Source: Streptomyces endocoffeicus (GTDB taxonomy: Bacteria; Actinomycetota; Actinomycetes; Streptomycetales; Streptomycetaceae). Taken from it: a DNA stretch of 64,000 bases. The notes beneath the pieces are model-generated. The model was not told the DNA's origin. It did not search any database and worked only from the letters and a program-made list of their open reading frames with translations. Numbering within the stretch: position 1 is the first letter of the stretch; every line of letters starts with the position of its first letter. The DNA is taken from the NCBI RefSeq assembly GCF_016741935.1, contig NZ_JAERRG010000022.1, positions 124,001-188,000 on the forward strand, written 5' to 3'. A program made the translations under genes and the position numbers. Of the stretch, positions 42,414 through 51,450 are shown one piece after another.

Positions 42414-43298
42414 ATGAGCGGCCCTGTCGTGGCGGGAGTCGACGGCTCCCGGCGCAGCCTTACGGCGGCCGAGTGGGCCGCGCGGGAGGCGGCGCGGCGC
42501 GGGGTCGCGCTGCGCCTCGTGCACGCCTGCCCGCCGCTGCCGCGCAGGGTCTCGCCGGTGCCCGGGGTGGACGCCTGGCAGAACGTGGGCGAGCAGATGC
42601 TCGGGCAGACGGTGGCCGACTTCCGGGCGCGCCTTCCGGAGCTCGGGATCGACGGGGAGCACACCGCCGCCGAACCGGCCGAGGCGCTGCTCACGGCCGC
42701 CGCGAGCGCCGGGCTGCTGGTGGTCGGGGCCCGGGGCTGGGGCGGCTTCGAGGGGCTGGCGGTGGGCTCCGTGGCGCTGCGGGTGGCGGCGATGGCGGAC
42801 TGCCCCGTCGTCACGGTGCCGGATGAGCGCCGTACGGGCGCCGGGTGGGACGGTACGGACGCGGACGAGGTGCAGCTCGGCTTCGACGCGCACGCCCCGG
42901 CGGAGGCGCCGACCGCCTTCGCGTTCCGCGCCGCCCAGGAGCGGGGCGTCCCGCTGCGGGTGGTGCACGCGTGGGCGCTGCCCCCGGCCTCCCCGTCGGC
43001 CTGGATGCTCACGGTGCTGGAGGAGGACCGCGCGATGTGGGAGGACCAGGAGAGCCAGGTGGTCTCCGACGCCCTGCGGCCGTGGCGGGAGGGCTGCCCC
43101 GAGGTCACCGTGGTGCCGGACGTCGTTCTGCTCAACCCGGCGGAGGCGCTGGTCAGAGCCTCGGAGCGGGCCGGGCTGCTGGTGATCGGGCGCCGTACGG
43201 CCACCCGGCCCACCCAGCTGCGGCTGGGGCCGGTGGCCCATGCCGTGCTGCACCACGCCCACTGCCCGGTGACGGTCGTACCGCACCCCGGGCCCTGA
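42414..43298 (+). CDS. Universal stress protein, two tandem Usp domains
   Basis: A 294-residue protein with an ATP-binding-type Usp fold in each half. First half: VVAGVDGSRRSLTAAEWAAREA to LLVVGARGWGGFEGLAVGSVALRVAAMADCPVVTVP. The second half begins VQLGFDAHAPAEAPTAFAFRAAQ and ends LLVIGRRTATRPTQLRLGPVAHAVLHHAHCPVTVVP. The second G-x2-G-x9-G-type nucleotide loop is degenerate, so only the first domain may bind ATP. CGAGGAGGA precedes the ATG. Confidence 0.92.
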   Translation: MSGPVVAGVDGSRRSLTAAEWAAREAARRGVALRLVHACPPLPRRVSPVPGVDAWQNVGEQMLGQTVADFRARLPELGIDGEHTAAEPAEALLTAAASAGLLVVGARGWGGFEGLAVGSVALRVAAMADCPVVTVPDERRTGAGWDGTDADEVQLGFDAHAPAEAPTAFAFRAAQERGVPLRVVHAWALPPASPSAWMLTVLEEDRAMWEDQESQVVSDALRPWREGCPEVTVVPDVVLLNPAEALVRASERAGLLVIGRRTATRPTQLRLGPVAHAVLHHAHCPVTVVPHPGP

Positions 43299-43394
43299 GC
43301 CCGCCCTCCCCGGCCCGCCAGAGCCCTGGGCCCCCTCCCGCGCGCCGGAGCCCGCATCCCCGCCCCGAGCCCGCATCCCGCATCCCGCAGGCGC

Positions 43395-44420
43395 TCAGCC
43401 GAAGAACACCCCGAATTCCGCGTACAGCGCGGGATCGACGCCCTTGGTGCCCACCGTGGCCTCCGCGAGCGGTATCCGCACGATGTCCGTGCCGCGCAGC
43501 GCCACCATCGTGCCGAAGTCCCGGTCCTTGACCGTGTCGATCGCGCGCAGCCCGAAGCGGGTGGCCAGCCAGCGGTCGAAGGCGCTGGGCGTCCCACCGC
43601 GCTGGATGTGGCCCAGGACCGTGGTGCGGGCCTCCTTACCGGTGTGATCGGCGATCTCATGGGACAGCCACTCGCCGATACCGGACAGCCGGACATGGCC
43701 GAACTCGTCCAGGCTGGAGTCCTTGACCACCATCTGGCCCTCCTTCGGCACGGCCCCCTCCGCCACCACCACGATCGGCGCGTATCTGATCGTGAAGCGG
43801 TTCTCCACCCAGGCGCAGACCTGGTCGATGTCGAAGGGCTGCTCGGGGATCAGGATGACGTTGGCACCGCCCGCGATGCCCGAGTGGAGGGCGATCCAGC
43901 CGGAGTGCCGTCCCATGACCTCCACCACCAGGGTGCGGGTGTGGGATTCGGCGGTGGTGTGCAGCCGGTCGATCGCCTCGGTGGCGATATTGACGGCGGT
44001 GTCGAAGCCGAAGGTGTAGTCGGTGCCCGCCACATCGTTGTCGATCGTCTTGGGCACCCCGACCACCTGGATGCCCTCGCCCGCCAGCGCCGCGGCGACC
44101 CCCAGCGTGTCCTCGCCGCCGATCGCGACGAGCGCGTCCACCTCGTACTCGGCGAGCGTCTCCCGCACCCGGTCCACCCCGTCCTCGCCGGCCAGGGGGT
44201 TGGTCCGGGAGGAGCCGAGGATGGTGCCGCCGCGCGGCAGGATGCCGCGCACGGCCGGGACGTCCAGCGGCACGATGGCCCCTTCGAGCGCGCCGCGCCA
44301 GCCGTCCCGCACCCCGACGAACTCGAAGCCGTGGACCTCCACGCCCTTCCGGACGATGCCGCGGATCGCGGCGTTGAGCCCGGGGCAGTCACCGCCGCCG
44401 GTCAGCACACCGACACGCAT
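43395..44420 (-). CDS. pfkA: 6-phosphofructokinase
   Basis: Phosphorylates fructose 6-phosphate in glycolysis. The 341-residue enzyme has GGGDCPGLNAAIRG, GGTILGSSRTNP, GGEDTLGVAA (101-105), PKTIDNDVAGTDYTFGFDTAV (123-129 start) and LGHIQRGGTPSAFDRWLATR. Asp104 and Lys124 are the residues usually linked to pyrophosphate use, but actinobacterial ATP enzymes of the same subgroup share them, as far as I recall, so the donor is not settled by sequence. GGAGGGAGCGGAG precedes the ATG. Confidence 0.95.
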   Translation of the reverse strand: MRVGVLTGGGDCPGLNAAIRGIVRKGVEVHGFEFVGVRDGWRGALEGAIVPLDVPAVRGILPRGGTILGSSRTNPLAGEDGVDRVRETLAEYEVDALVAIGGEDTLGVAAALAGEGIQVVGVPKTIDNDVAGTDYTFGFDTAVNIATEAIDRLHTTAESHTRTLVVEVMGRHSGWIALHSGIAGGANVILIPEQPFDIDQVCAWVENRFTIRYAPIVVVAEGAVPKEGQMVVKDSSLDEFGHVRLSGIGEWLSHEIADHTGKEARTTVLGHIQRGGTPSAFDRWLATRFGLRAIDTVKDRDFGTMVALRGTDIVRIPLAEATVGTKGVDPALYAEFGVFFG

Positions 44421-44649
44421 CTCCGCTCCCTCCGCCGACGGCGCGAGCCGCTGCCGTCGCCGCTCCTTCCGGCACCACTCTTGGCCCCCTCTTCCTCCAG
44501 AATCCACCCATATGTAGCGCAGTGCCCACAGCGGCGTAGGGGTGTCCCCACAACACCGATCTGTTCATCCGACTGATACGACTGATGCGCCAGAGGTGTG
44601 GATAGACTCTCGCAACTGCACGAGGGCACAGCGGGGAGAGGCAGCACAG

Positions 44650-44814
44650 ATGGCCCAGGCGAAGAAAATCGCGCTCTACATGCTGATCGTCTTCGTGCTG
44701 TACACGATCATCAAGACGCCGGCCCGGGCAGCCGACCTTGTCCAGGTCGGTTTCGAGGGCATATCGGACGCCGCCACGAGCGTCGGCGAGTTCATGACGG
44801 AACTGACCAACTAG
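44650..44814 (+). CDS. Small membrane protein, 54 residues
   Basis: MAQAKKIALYMLIVFVLYTI forms one membrane helix; the rest (DLVQVGFEGISDAATSVGEF) is an amphipathic helix outside it. GAGAGG lies 9 nt before the ATG. Conserved small membrane protein in streptomycetes, function unknown. TAGACT at 44603-44608 could be its -10 element. Confidence 0.85.
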   Translation: MAQAKKIALYMLIVFVLYTIIKTPARAADLVQVGFEGISDAATSVGEFMTELTN

Positions 44815-44975
44815 CCTCGCCCCCTTCCGCTCCCGCCCCCGAACCCTCACTCCCCCTAGCCCCTTATCGGGCGATTCCTCCACCAACACGTGGTAAAGCG
44901 GTGCTTGCACACAGTGCACATGTCTTGTGATGCTATGACCGCTTTTGCCGGGTGAGTACATCGTGAAGGGGTGGC

Positions 44976-45809
44976 GTGACCGTGTCGGCCCGTACCGCGC
45001 CCAGAACCCCGCCCCAGGGCGATGGCGGCAGCGAAAGCGGCAGAAGCCGCGGCGCTGACGCCAGAGCGCTCACCCAGGTGCTCTTCGCCGAGATCTCGGG
45101 CCTCACCCCCGGAACCCCCGAGCACGCCCGCGTGCGCGCCGCGCTGATCGAGGCCAATCTGCCGCTGGTCCGCTACGCCGCGGCCCGCTTCCGCAGCCGC
45201 AACGAGCCCATGGAGGACGTGATCCAGGTCGGCACCATCGGCCTGATCAACGCGATCGACCGGTTCGACCCGGACCGCGGGGTGCAGTTCCCGACCTTCG
45301 CCATGCCGACCGTCGTCGGTGAGATCAAGCGCTACTTCCGCGACAACGTCCGCACCGTCCATGTCCCGCGCCGGTTGCACGAGCTATGGGTGCAGGTCAA
45401 CGGCGCGACCGAGGACCTGACCGTGCTGCACGGCCGCTCCCCGACGACGGCCGAGATCGCCGAACGGCTCAAGCTCAGCGAGGAGGAGGTGCTGGCCTGC
45501 ATCGAGGCGGGCCGCTCGTATCACGCCACCTCCCTGGAGGCCGCCCAGGAGGGCGACGGACTGCCCGGACTGGTCGACCGGCTCGGCTACGAGGATCCCG
45601 CGCTCGCCGGAGTCGAGCACCGCGATCTGGTGCGCCACCTCCTCGTACAACTGCCCGAGCGCGAGCAGCGTATCCTTTTGCTCCGTTACTACAGCAATCT
45701 GACGCAATCTCAGATCAGTGCCGAGCTCGGCGTCTCCCAGATGCATGTGTCCCGGCTGCTGTCCCGGAGCTTCGCCCGGCTGAGATCCGCAAACCGGATC
45801 GAGTCCTGA
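44976..45809 (+). CDS. sigF: RNA polymerase sigma factor, SigB/SigF/SigG subfamily (SigF-like)
   Basis: Alternative sigma factor of 277 residues. Region 2 contains LPLVRYAAARFRSRNEPMEDVIQVGTIGLINAIDRFDPDRGVQFPTFAMPTVVGEIKRYFRD; region 3 starts RTVHVPRRLHELWVQVN; region 4 has LPEREQRILLLRYYSNLTQSQISAELGVSQMHVSRLL. A variable Pro/Gln/Gly-rich N-terminus of 35 residues precedes. The sequence matches what I know of Streptomyces SigF, a late-sporulation factor. GTG start with GAAGGGG upstream; a second GTG two codons on is possible. A paralogue follows 190 bp downstream. Confidence 0.9.
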   Translation: MTVSARTAPRTPPQGDGGSESGRSRGADARALTQVLFAEISGLTPGTPEHARVRAALIEANLPLVRYAAARFRSRNEPMEDVIQVGTIGLINAIDRFDPDRGVQFPTFAMPTVVGEIKRYFRDNVRTVHVPRRLHELWVQVNGATEDLTVLHGRSPTTAEIAERLKLSEEEVLACIEAGRSYHATSLEAAQEGDGLPGLVDRLGYEDPALAGVEHRDLVRHLLVQLPEREQRILLLRYYSNLTQSQISAELGVSQMHVSRLLSRSFARLRSANRIES

Positions 45810-45904
45810 TCCTTGCGAGGGACCTCCACCCCGGGACTGCAAGGCTGTAATGTCGACATGGCGCTACAGCGTGTTGCCGACATGTGACATTCTGCAGGAA
45901 CCGC

Positions 45905-45930
45905 GTTTGCCGCGGCCCGACCTCCGGTAT
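45905..45930 (+). promoter_or_regulatory. Candidate SigB/SigF-type promoter for the second sigma gene
   Basis: GTTTGC, 14-nt spacer, then CGGTAT, agreeing with the Streptomyces SigB-class consensus (GNNT ... GGGTAY) at most positions. It would start transcription near 45938, giving a leader of about 60 nt before the sigma gene at 45998. Suggests one sigma factor of the pair, or a relative, drives the other. Confidence 0.45.
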
Positions 45931-45997
45931 TCAGGGGGAGGCTGCGTCGGACGCGAACCGCGCAGCTGGGATCCGTCCGCGACCTCTAGGGGGTGGC

Positions 45998-46828
45998 ATG
46001 TCCGTAGAACTGGGCAGCTCGAAGGTGCTCAACAACGACGCACCGCTCATGCCTGACGACTGCGACGCCATCGACACCCGCACCCTCTCCCGCTCCCTCT
46101 TCCTGCGGCTCGCCACACTCGACAAGGACAGTGCGGAAGCCGGCTACGTCCGTGACACCCTCATCGAGCTGAACCTCCCGCTCGTCCGTTACGCGGCGGC
46201 CCGGTTCCGCAGCCGTAACGAGCCGATGGAGGACATCGTCCAGGTCGGCACCATCGGCCTGATCAAGGCGATCGACCGCTTCGACTGCGAACGCGGCGTG
46301 GAGTTCCCGACGTTCGCCATGCCGACCGTCGTGGGCGAGATCAAGCGGTTCTTCCGCGACACCAGCTGGTCGGTGCGGGTCCCACGGCGGCTGCAGGAGC
46401 TGCGCCTGGCCCTCACCAAGGCCAGTGACGAGCTGTCACAGAAGCTCGACCGCTCCCCGACCGTCACCGAGCTCGCCACGGCGCTGGGCGTCTCCGAGGA
46501 GGACGTGGTCGACGGGCTCGCCGTGGGCAATGCCTACACGGCCAGCTCGCTGGACTCCCCGTCCCCCGAGGACGACGGCGGCGAGGGGTCGCTCGCCGAC
46601 CGGCTCGGGTACGAGGACAGCGCACTGGAGGGCGTGGAGTACCGCGAGTCACTCAAGCCCCTGCTGGCCAAACTGCCGCCGCGCGAGCGCCAGATCATCA
46701 TGCTGCGCTTCTTCGCCAATATGACGCAGTCGCAAATCGGCGAAGAGGTCGGGATCTCCCAGATGCATGTCTCCCGGCTGCTCACCCGGACCCTGGCCCA
46801 GCTGCGCGAGGGCCTGATCTCGGACTGA
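45998..46828 (+). CDS. RNA polymerase sigma factor, SigB/SigF/SigG subfamily (possible SigN)
   Basis: A 276-residue paralogue of the preceding gene. Region 2 is nearly identical (LPLVRYAAARFRSRNEPMEDIVQVGTIGLIKAIDRFD); regions 3 and 4 are more divergent (SWSVRVPRRLQELRLALTKASDELSQ; LPPRERQIIMLRFFANMTQSQIGEEVGISQMHVSRLL). A tandem pair of this kind in Streptomyces corresponds to sigF and sigN; I leave the name open. AGGGGG lies 6 nt before ATG. No anti-sigma kinase gene is adjacent, so control is encoded elsewhere. Confidence 0.9.
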   Translation: MSVELGSSKVLNNDAPLMPDDCDAIDTRTLSRSLFLRLATLDKDSAEAGYVRDTLIELNLPLVRYAAARFRSRNEPMEDIVQVGTIGLIKAIDRFDCERGVEFPTFAMPTVVGEIKRFFRDTSWSVRVPRRLQELRLALTKASDELSQKLDRSPTVTELATALGVSEEDVVDGLAVGNAYTASSLDSPSPEDDGGEGSLADRLGYEDSALEGVEYRESLKPLLAKLPPRERQIIMLRFFANMTQSQIGEEVGISQMHVSRLLTRTLAQLREGLISD

Positions 46829-46894
46829 GCCGCCACTGGCCGGTCCCCTGCCGGATCCCTGTACACCTGACGGGTCGTCAGCCACACTGGCCCG

Positions 46895-47743
46895 ATGCGA
46901 TACGCATGGAGCCGGACAACGGGCCGCCGAGGCACGGCAATCGCCTCCTCGGCGGCCGCGCTGTGCCTGGGGGCACTCCTCAGCGGCTGCGGCGGTGGCG
47001 GTGGCGGTGGCGGTGACGGCTATGTGGCCGCCGGAGCGGCCGGACCCGACGGCCAGCGGACCGCGAACGCCGTGCCGCCCAAGGGCGACGTCGATCTCGT
47101 ACCCCTGGACGAGGACGGCACGGACAACGATCGCGACGGTAAGGGCGGCACGGACGGGAAGCGCGATCGGGGCGCGGTCGGACCCACCGCCACCACGGAC
47201 GGCGGAACGGACGGACCGGCCTCGCGGTCGCCCTCGGCATCCGCGAAGGCCCCCGGCCGTACGGACGGCTCGGACGCCCCGGGCGGCGGGAAGAACGGCT
47301 CCGGGGCCCCGGGACGTACGGACGAAGACCCCAAGGGCGACGACGGACCCACCGGCGACGGACCCGGCGCGCCCTCGCCCTCCAGCCCGGGCTCGGGCTC
47401 CTCGGACCCCTCCGGCACCCCCCCGCCCACCGGACCGGCCGCTCTCAAGGTCGGCAAGCCGGAGCGCACGGCGACCGATGAGCGCTGGTGCGAGAAGGTG
47501 AAGGTCGAGTTCCGCAACACCGGAGGAGCGCCGATCGCCTCGGGCACCGTCACCTTCGGGACGCATGTGATCGACGCGCTCGGCATCGACTGGGCCACGC
47601 TGGAGTCCAAGGAAGAGCTGCCCGCGCCGATCGGCGCGGGCCAGAAGAAGGAGAAGACCTGGACGGTGTGCGTGGACGACTGGCGGGTGCCGCTGGGCAT
47701 GCATATCGAGACACAGGACATCTCGGTCAGCTGGAAGCCGTAA
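46895..47743 (+). CDS. Lipoprotein with disordered linker and conserved C-terminal domain
   Basis: A 282-residue protein. The lipobox LLSGC at residues 29-33 follows a hydrophobic signal; the linker to about residue 185 is Gly/Asp/Pro/Ser-rich and disordered. The C-terminal 95 residues are the folded part (LKVGKPERTATDERWCEKVKVEFRNTGG ... WTVCVDDWRVPLGMHIETQDISVSW), a beta-sandwich-like domain with two cysteines probably bonded. Function unknown; exposed on the outer face of the membrane. Confidence 0.85.
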   Translation: MRYAWSRTTGRRGTAIASSAAALCLGALLSGCGGGGGGGGDGYVAAGAAGPDGQRTANAVPPKGDVDLVPLDEDGTDNDRDGKGGTDGKRDRGAVGPTATTDGGTDGPASRSPSASAKAPGRTDGSDAPGGGKNGSGAPGRTDEDPKGDDGPTGDGPGAPSPSSPGSGSSDPSGTPPPTGPAALKVGKPERTATDERWCEKVKVEFRNTGGAPIASGTVTFGTHVIDALGIDWATLESKEELPAPIGAGQKKEKTWTVCVDDWRVPLGMHIETQDISVSWKP

Positions 47744-47853
47744 GGCCGGCCCGGCAGCCGTAAGGGGCGCGGGAGCTCAGCGCTCCCCGCGGGAGCTCAG
47801 ACCCCCGCGGCAAGCATCATGGGCTTCGCGGTGAGCGTCAGGGCTTCGCGGAC

Positions 47854-48054
47854 TCAGCCCAGCGCCAGCCAGGCCACCGCCGCGACGATCACGACCGCCG
47901 CGATCACACCGACGATCAGGCCGACGCGCGAACCGCCGCTCGATCCGGTGGACGTCTGAGGCTGCCGAGTGCCCTCGTCGACGAAGGCGCGGAACATCTG
48001 GGTGGAGCCGGACGGGTCCTGGTTCCCGTTGGGGCTCTGGGGGTTGTTCGCCAT
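47854..48054 (-). CDS. Small C-tail-anchored membrane protein, 66 residues
   Basis: MANNPQSPNGNQDPSGSTQM starts a polar N-terminus, followed by one membrane helix at the C-terminus (VGLIVGVIAAVVIVAAVAWLALG). A longer upstream frame is not supported. Convergent with the lipoprotein gene; repeated CGCGGGAGCTCAG words lie between their stops. Confidence 0.75.
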   Translation of the reverse strand: MANNPQSPNGNQDPSGSTQMFRAFVDEGTRQPQTSTGSSGGSRVGLIVGVIAAVVIVAAVAWLALG

Positions 48055-48190
48055 GAGCCACGACCCTAGCGAACGAGCGGATTCCGGGACACCCCCGGGT
48101 CTCAGCAGCCCCTTGCACCTCAGCCGCCCCGCTTGACCGACTCCAGGACGACTCTTTAACGGCAATTTACCGCCCAGACCGTCCTTTCAT

Positions 48191-48233
48191 TTGCCTGTAG
48201 CAACTAACTTCTTCTATGGTTGCCTTAAGCAAC
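48191..48233 (+). promoter_or_regulatory. Promoter with overlapping MarR-type operator
   Basis: TTGCCT and TATGGT with an 18-bp spacer make a good housekeeping-type promoter. GTTGC/GCAAC with a CTTAA centre (48219-48233) overlaps the -10 and start site, and a further GCAAC half site stands at 48200-48204. This fits autorepression of the MarR-MFS operon. Confidence 0.65.
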
Positions 48234-48266
48234 TGACCATTCTGATCAATCCCTCTGGGAGGTGCC

Positions 48267-48755
48267 GTGGCCACACAGCGCCACTATGAGGAGCTGGCCC
48301 GGCAGCTCAGCGCCATCGGCACCATCAAGCGCGGGCTCGGGCGCGCCCTGCCGGCCGACTGCCCGTCGGGCGCCGCCATCGTCCTGATGCTCCTCGACCG
48401 CTACGGCGAAATGCGCATGGGCAAGCTCGCCGAGCTGCTCGACATCGACATGTCGGTGACCAGCCGGCACGTGGCGCATGTCGCGAACCGCGGCTGGGTG
48501 GACCGCAAGCCCGACCCGCTCGACCGGCGGTCGCGGCTGCTGAGCATCAACCCCAGCGGTCGAGCACTGCTCGGTCAGGTCTCCGAGCGCTACACGGACG
48601 CGCTCGCCAGCTGTCTGAGCGACTGGTCCGACGAGGACGTCGACCGCCTCAATGAACTTCTCGCCCGGTTGCGGTCGAGTTTCGGGGACACCCGTTCCCG
48701 GGCCCTGCCGCATCAGGCGGAGACCAGCATCACCCGTACACCTTCGCAACGTTAA
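48267..48755 (+). CDS. MarR-family transcriptional regulator
   Basis: A 162-residue winged-helix regulator: AAIVLMLLDRYGEMRMGKLAELLDIDMSVTSRHVAHVANRGWVDRKPDPLDRRSRLLSINPSG is the DNA-binding domain, flanked by dimerisation helices. Ligand unknown. GTG start with GGGAGGTG upstream. The MFS transporter gene begins 8 bp after its stop; the operator over the promoter indicates joint control. Confidence 0.92.
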   Translation: MATQRHYEELARQLSAIGTIKRGLGRALPADCPSGAAIVLMLLDRYGEMRMGKLAELLDIDMSVTSRHVAHVANRGWVDRKPDPLDRRSRLLSINPSGRALLGQVSERYTDALASCLSDWSDEDVDRLNELLARLRSSFGDTRSRALPHQAETSITRTPSQR

Positions 48756-48763
48756 GGAACTTC

Positions 48764-51403
48764 ATGGCAACGACCACACCGGACGGCGGTGTGCGGGGAC
48801 CCGCGGGGCACCCCGCCCACGCCAAGCACGGCGGAGGAGGGCACAGAGGCCAGCACGGCCACGAAGCGGACTCCTCGACGCCGATGACCCACCGGCAGAT
48901 CATGGAGGCGCTCTCCGGGCTGCTGCTGGGGATGTTCGTCGCGATCCTGTCGTCGACGATCGTCTCCAACGCGCTGCCCGAGATCATCTCCGATCTCCAC
49001 GGCGGTCAGTCCGCCTACACCTGGGTCGTCACCGCCACCCTGCTGGCCATGACCGCCGCCACCCCGCTGTGGGGCAAGCTCTCCGACCTCTTCAGCAAGA
49101 AGCTGCTGGTCCAGATCGCCCTGCTGATCTACGTCGCCGGCTCCGTGGTGGCCGGTCTGTCGCAGAACCCCGGCATGCTGATCGCCTGCCGTGTGGTGCA
49201 GGGCATCGGCGTCGGCGGTCTGTCCGCCCTCGCCCAGGTCGTCATGGCGGCGATGATCTCCCCGCGTGAGCGCGGCCGTTACAGCGGCTACCTCGGCGCG
49301 ACCTTCGCCGTCGCGACCGTCGGCGGTCCCCTGCTGGGCGGCGTGATCACCGACACCGACTGGCTGGGCTGGCGCTGGTGCTTCTACGTCGGCGTGCCGT
49401 TCGCCGTCATCGCGCTGATCGTCCTCCAGAAGACCCTGAAGCTCCCCGTGGTGAAGCGGGACGTCAAGGTCGACTGGGGCGGTGCCTTCTTCATCAGCGC
49501 CGCGGTCTCGCTGCTGCTGATCTGGATCACCTTCGCGGGCGACAAGTACGACTGGATCTCGTGGCAGACCTACGCGATGGTCGGCGGTTCGATCGCGCTC
49601 GGTCTGCTCTTCCTGCTGATCGAGTCCAAGGCGAGTGAGCCGATCATCCCGCTGCGGCTGTTCCGCAACAAGACGATCACCCTCGCCTCGCTGGCGTCGC
49701 TCTTCGTCGGTATCGCGATGTTCTCCGGCACCGTGTTCTTCAGCCAGTACTTCCAGCTGGCGCGCGGCGAGACGCCCACGATGTCCGGCGTCATGACCAT
49801 CCCGATGATCGGTGGCCTGTTTATCTCCTCGACCGTTTCCGGTCAGGTCATCACCAAGACCGGTCGCTGGAAGGCCTGGCTGGTCATCGGTGGTGTGCTG
49901 GTGACCGCGGGTCTCGGGCTGCTGGGCACCATCCGGTACGACACCCCGTACTGGCACATGGCGATCTACATGGCGCTCATGGGCCTCGGCGTCGGCATGA
50001 TGATGCAGAACCTGGTGCTGGCCACCCAGAACCAGGTGGCCCCGCAGGACCTCGGCGCGGCCAGCGCCGTCGTCACCTTCTTCCGCTCCCTGGGCGGTGC
50101 GGTGGGCGTCTCCGCGCTCGGCGCGGTGCTCGCCAACCGCGTCACCCACTACGTCAAGGACGGCCTGGCCGACCTGGGCCCCAAGGGCGCCGCGCTGGGC
50201 CACGGCGGCACCGGCGGCGGGGGCATCCCCAACGTCAAGGCGCTGCCCGAACCGCTGCGCACGATCATGGAGAGCGCCTACGGCCACGGTGTCGGGGACG
50301 TCTTCCTCTTCGCCGCCCCGGCCGCGTTCCTCGGTCTGCTGCTGACCCTGTTCATCAAGGAGGTCGCCCTGAAGACCAACTCCGGCTCCCAGCAGGCGGC
50401 CGCGGCCACCTCGGACGCCCCGGCCGCCGACGCGGTCCCGGCCGACGCGGTGGTGGCCACGGCCGCCACCGGGCAGGTCGCCGACCTCGAGCCCGCGCTC
50501 GTGGGCGCCCCGGCCGCCGAGATCCACGCGCCGGACTCCGACGGTGCCCTCGCGGCCACCGCCCCGCGGCCGGCCACCGCCCCGCAGCGCCTTACGGCCT
50601 TCGCCTCCGCCGGGGGCGACGGCGCGGACCGTCAGCCCCGGCAGGGTGTGCACGGCTTCGTGCGGAACGCGGAGGGCGGCCCCGTCGCCCGCGCCGCGGT
50701 GACGCTGATCTCCCTCGCCGGACGGCAGCTGGGCCGTTCGGTGGCGCACCCCGACGGCTCGTACGCCCTGGACGCGCCGGGCTCCGGCTCGTACGTCCTG
50801 ATCGCGGCGGCCGACGGCCACCAGCCGCAGGCGTCCACGGTCGTGGTCGGGGACGAGCCGCTCGGCTTCGACATCGTCCTGTCGGCCACCAGCGGTCTGG
50901 TGGGCACCGTGCGCGGTGCCGCCGACGGCCGGCCGGTGGACGCGGCGATGGTCGTGGTCACCGATGTCCGCGGTGAGGTGCTGGCCACCGGGAAGACCGG
51001 TGAGCAGGGCGACTTCGGCTTCGAGGAGCTGGTCTCCGGGACCTTCACGGTCGCGGTGAACGCGCCGGGCTACCGGCCCGCGGCCCTGCCCGTCGAGGTG
51101 GGGGCCCAGGGGCTGACCCGGGTGGAGATAGCGCTGCAGGCCGGTGCCCAGGTGCAGGGCATAGTCCGGGCCGGTGCCGACCGGCGGCCGCTGCCCGACG
51201 CGCGGGTCACCCTCGTGGACTCGGCCGGGAACGTGGTCGCCACCGCCACCACCGGTGAGGACGGCGCGTACGCCTTCACCGACCTGGACGCGGGCGACTA
51301 CACGGTCATCGCGAGCGGCTACCCGCCGGTCGCGGGGGCGCTGACGGTCTCCGGGCCCGGCGTCGACGGCCACGATGTGGAGCTCGCCCACCCGGGCGAG
51401 TGA
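48764..51403 (+). CDS. DHA2-type MFS exporter fused to three carboxypeptidase-regulatory-like domains
   Basis: An 879-residue protein. Residues 45-540 form a 14-helix MFS exporter: GLLLGMFVAILSSTIVSNALP, TPLWGKLSDLFSKKLLVQIALL (motif A), GPLLGGVITDTDWLGWRWCFYV (motif C). After a Pro/Ala linker, three copies of a beta-sandwich module of about 80 residues follow, beginning QGVHGFVRNAEGGPVARAAVTL, GLVGTVRGAADGRPVDAAMVVV and AQVQGIVRAGADRRPLPDARVTL. With an even number of helices and the N-terminus inside, these modules should be cytoplasmic. AAGGAA precedes the ATG. The YceI gene downstream carries the same kind of module. Confidence 0.9.
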   Translation: MATTTPDGGVRGPAGHPAHAKHGGGGHRGQHGHEADSSTPMTHRQIMEALSGLLLGMFVAILSSTIVSNALPEIISDLHGGQSAYTWVVTATLLAMTAATPLWGKLSDLFSKKLLVQIALLIYVAGSVVAGLSQNPGMLIACRVVQGIGVGGLSALAQVVMAAMISPRERGRYSGYLGATFAVATVGGPLLGGVITDTDWLGWRWCFYVGVPFAVIALIVLQKTLKLPVVKRDVKVDWGGAFFISAAVSLLLIWITFAGDKYDWISWQTYAMVGGSIALGLLFLLIESKASEPIIPLRLFRNKTITLASLASLFVGIAMFSGTVFFSQYFQLARGETPTMSGVMTIPMIGGLFISSTVSGQVITKTGRWKAWLVIGGVLVTAGLGLLGTIRYDTPYWHMAIYMALMGLGVGMMMQNLVLATQNQVAPQDLGAASAVVTFFRSLGGAVGVSALGAVLANRVTHYVKDGLADLGPKGAALGHGGTGGGGIPNVKALPEPLRTIMESAYGHGVGDVFLFAAPAAFLGLLLTLFIKEVALKTNSGSQQAAAATSDAPAADAVPADAVVATAATGQVADLEPALVGAPAAEIHAPDSDGALAATAPRPATAPQRLTAFASAGGDGADRQPRQGVHGFVRNAEGGPVARAAVTLISLAGRQLGRSVAHPDGSYALDAPGSGSYVLIAAADGHQPQASTVVVGDEPLGFDIVLSATSGLVGTVRGAADGRPVDAAMVVVTDVRGEVLATGKTGEQGDFGFEELVSGTFTVAVNAPGYRPAALPVEVGAQGLTRVEIALQAGAQVQGIVRAGADRRPLPDARVTLVDSAGNVVATATTGEDGAYAFTDLDAGDYTVIASGYPPVAGALTVSGPGVDGHDVELAHPGE

Positions 51404-51416
51404 CGTAAACCCCGGA

Positions 51417-51450
51417 CCCGGGGCGCGCAAGAGCGGAGTCGCGCCCCGGG
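51417..51450 (+). terminator. Hairpin after the MFS gene
   Basis: CCCGGGGCGCG and CGCGCCCCGGG pair perfectly around 12 nt. The rest of 51404-51723 holds imperfect ACGAG/CAGCACGAC repeats and no gene. Confidence 0.7.
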
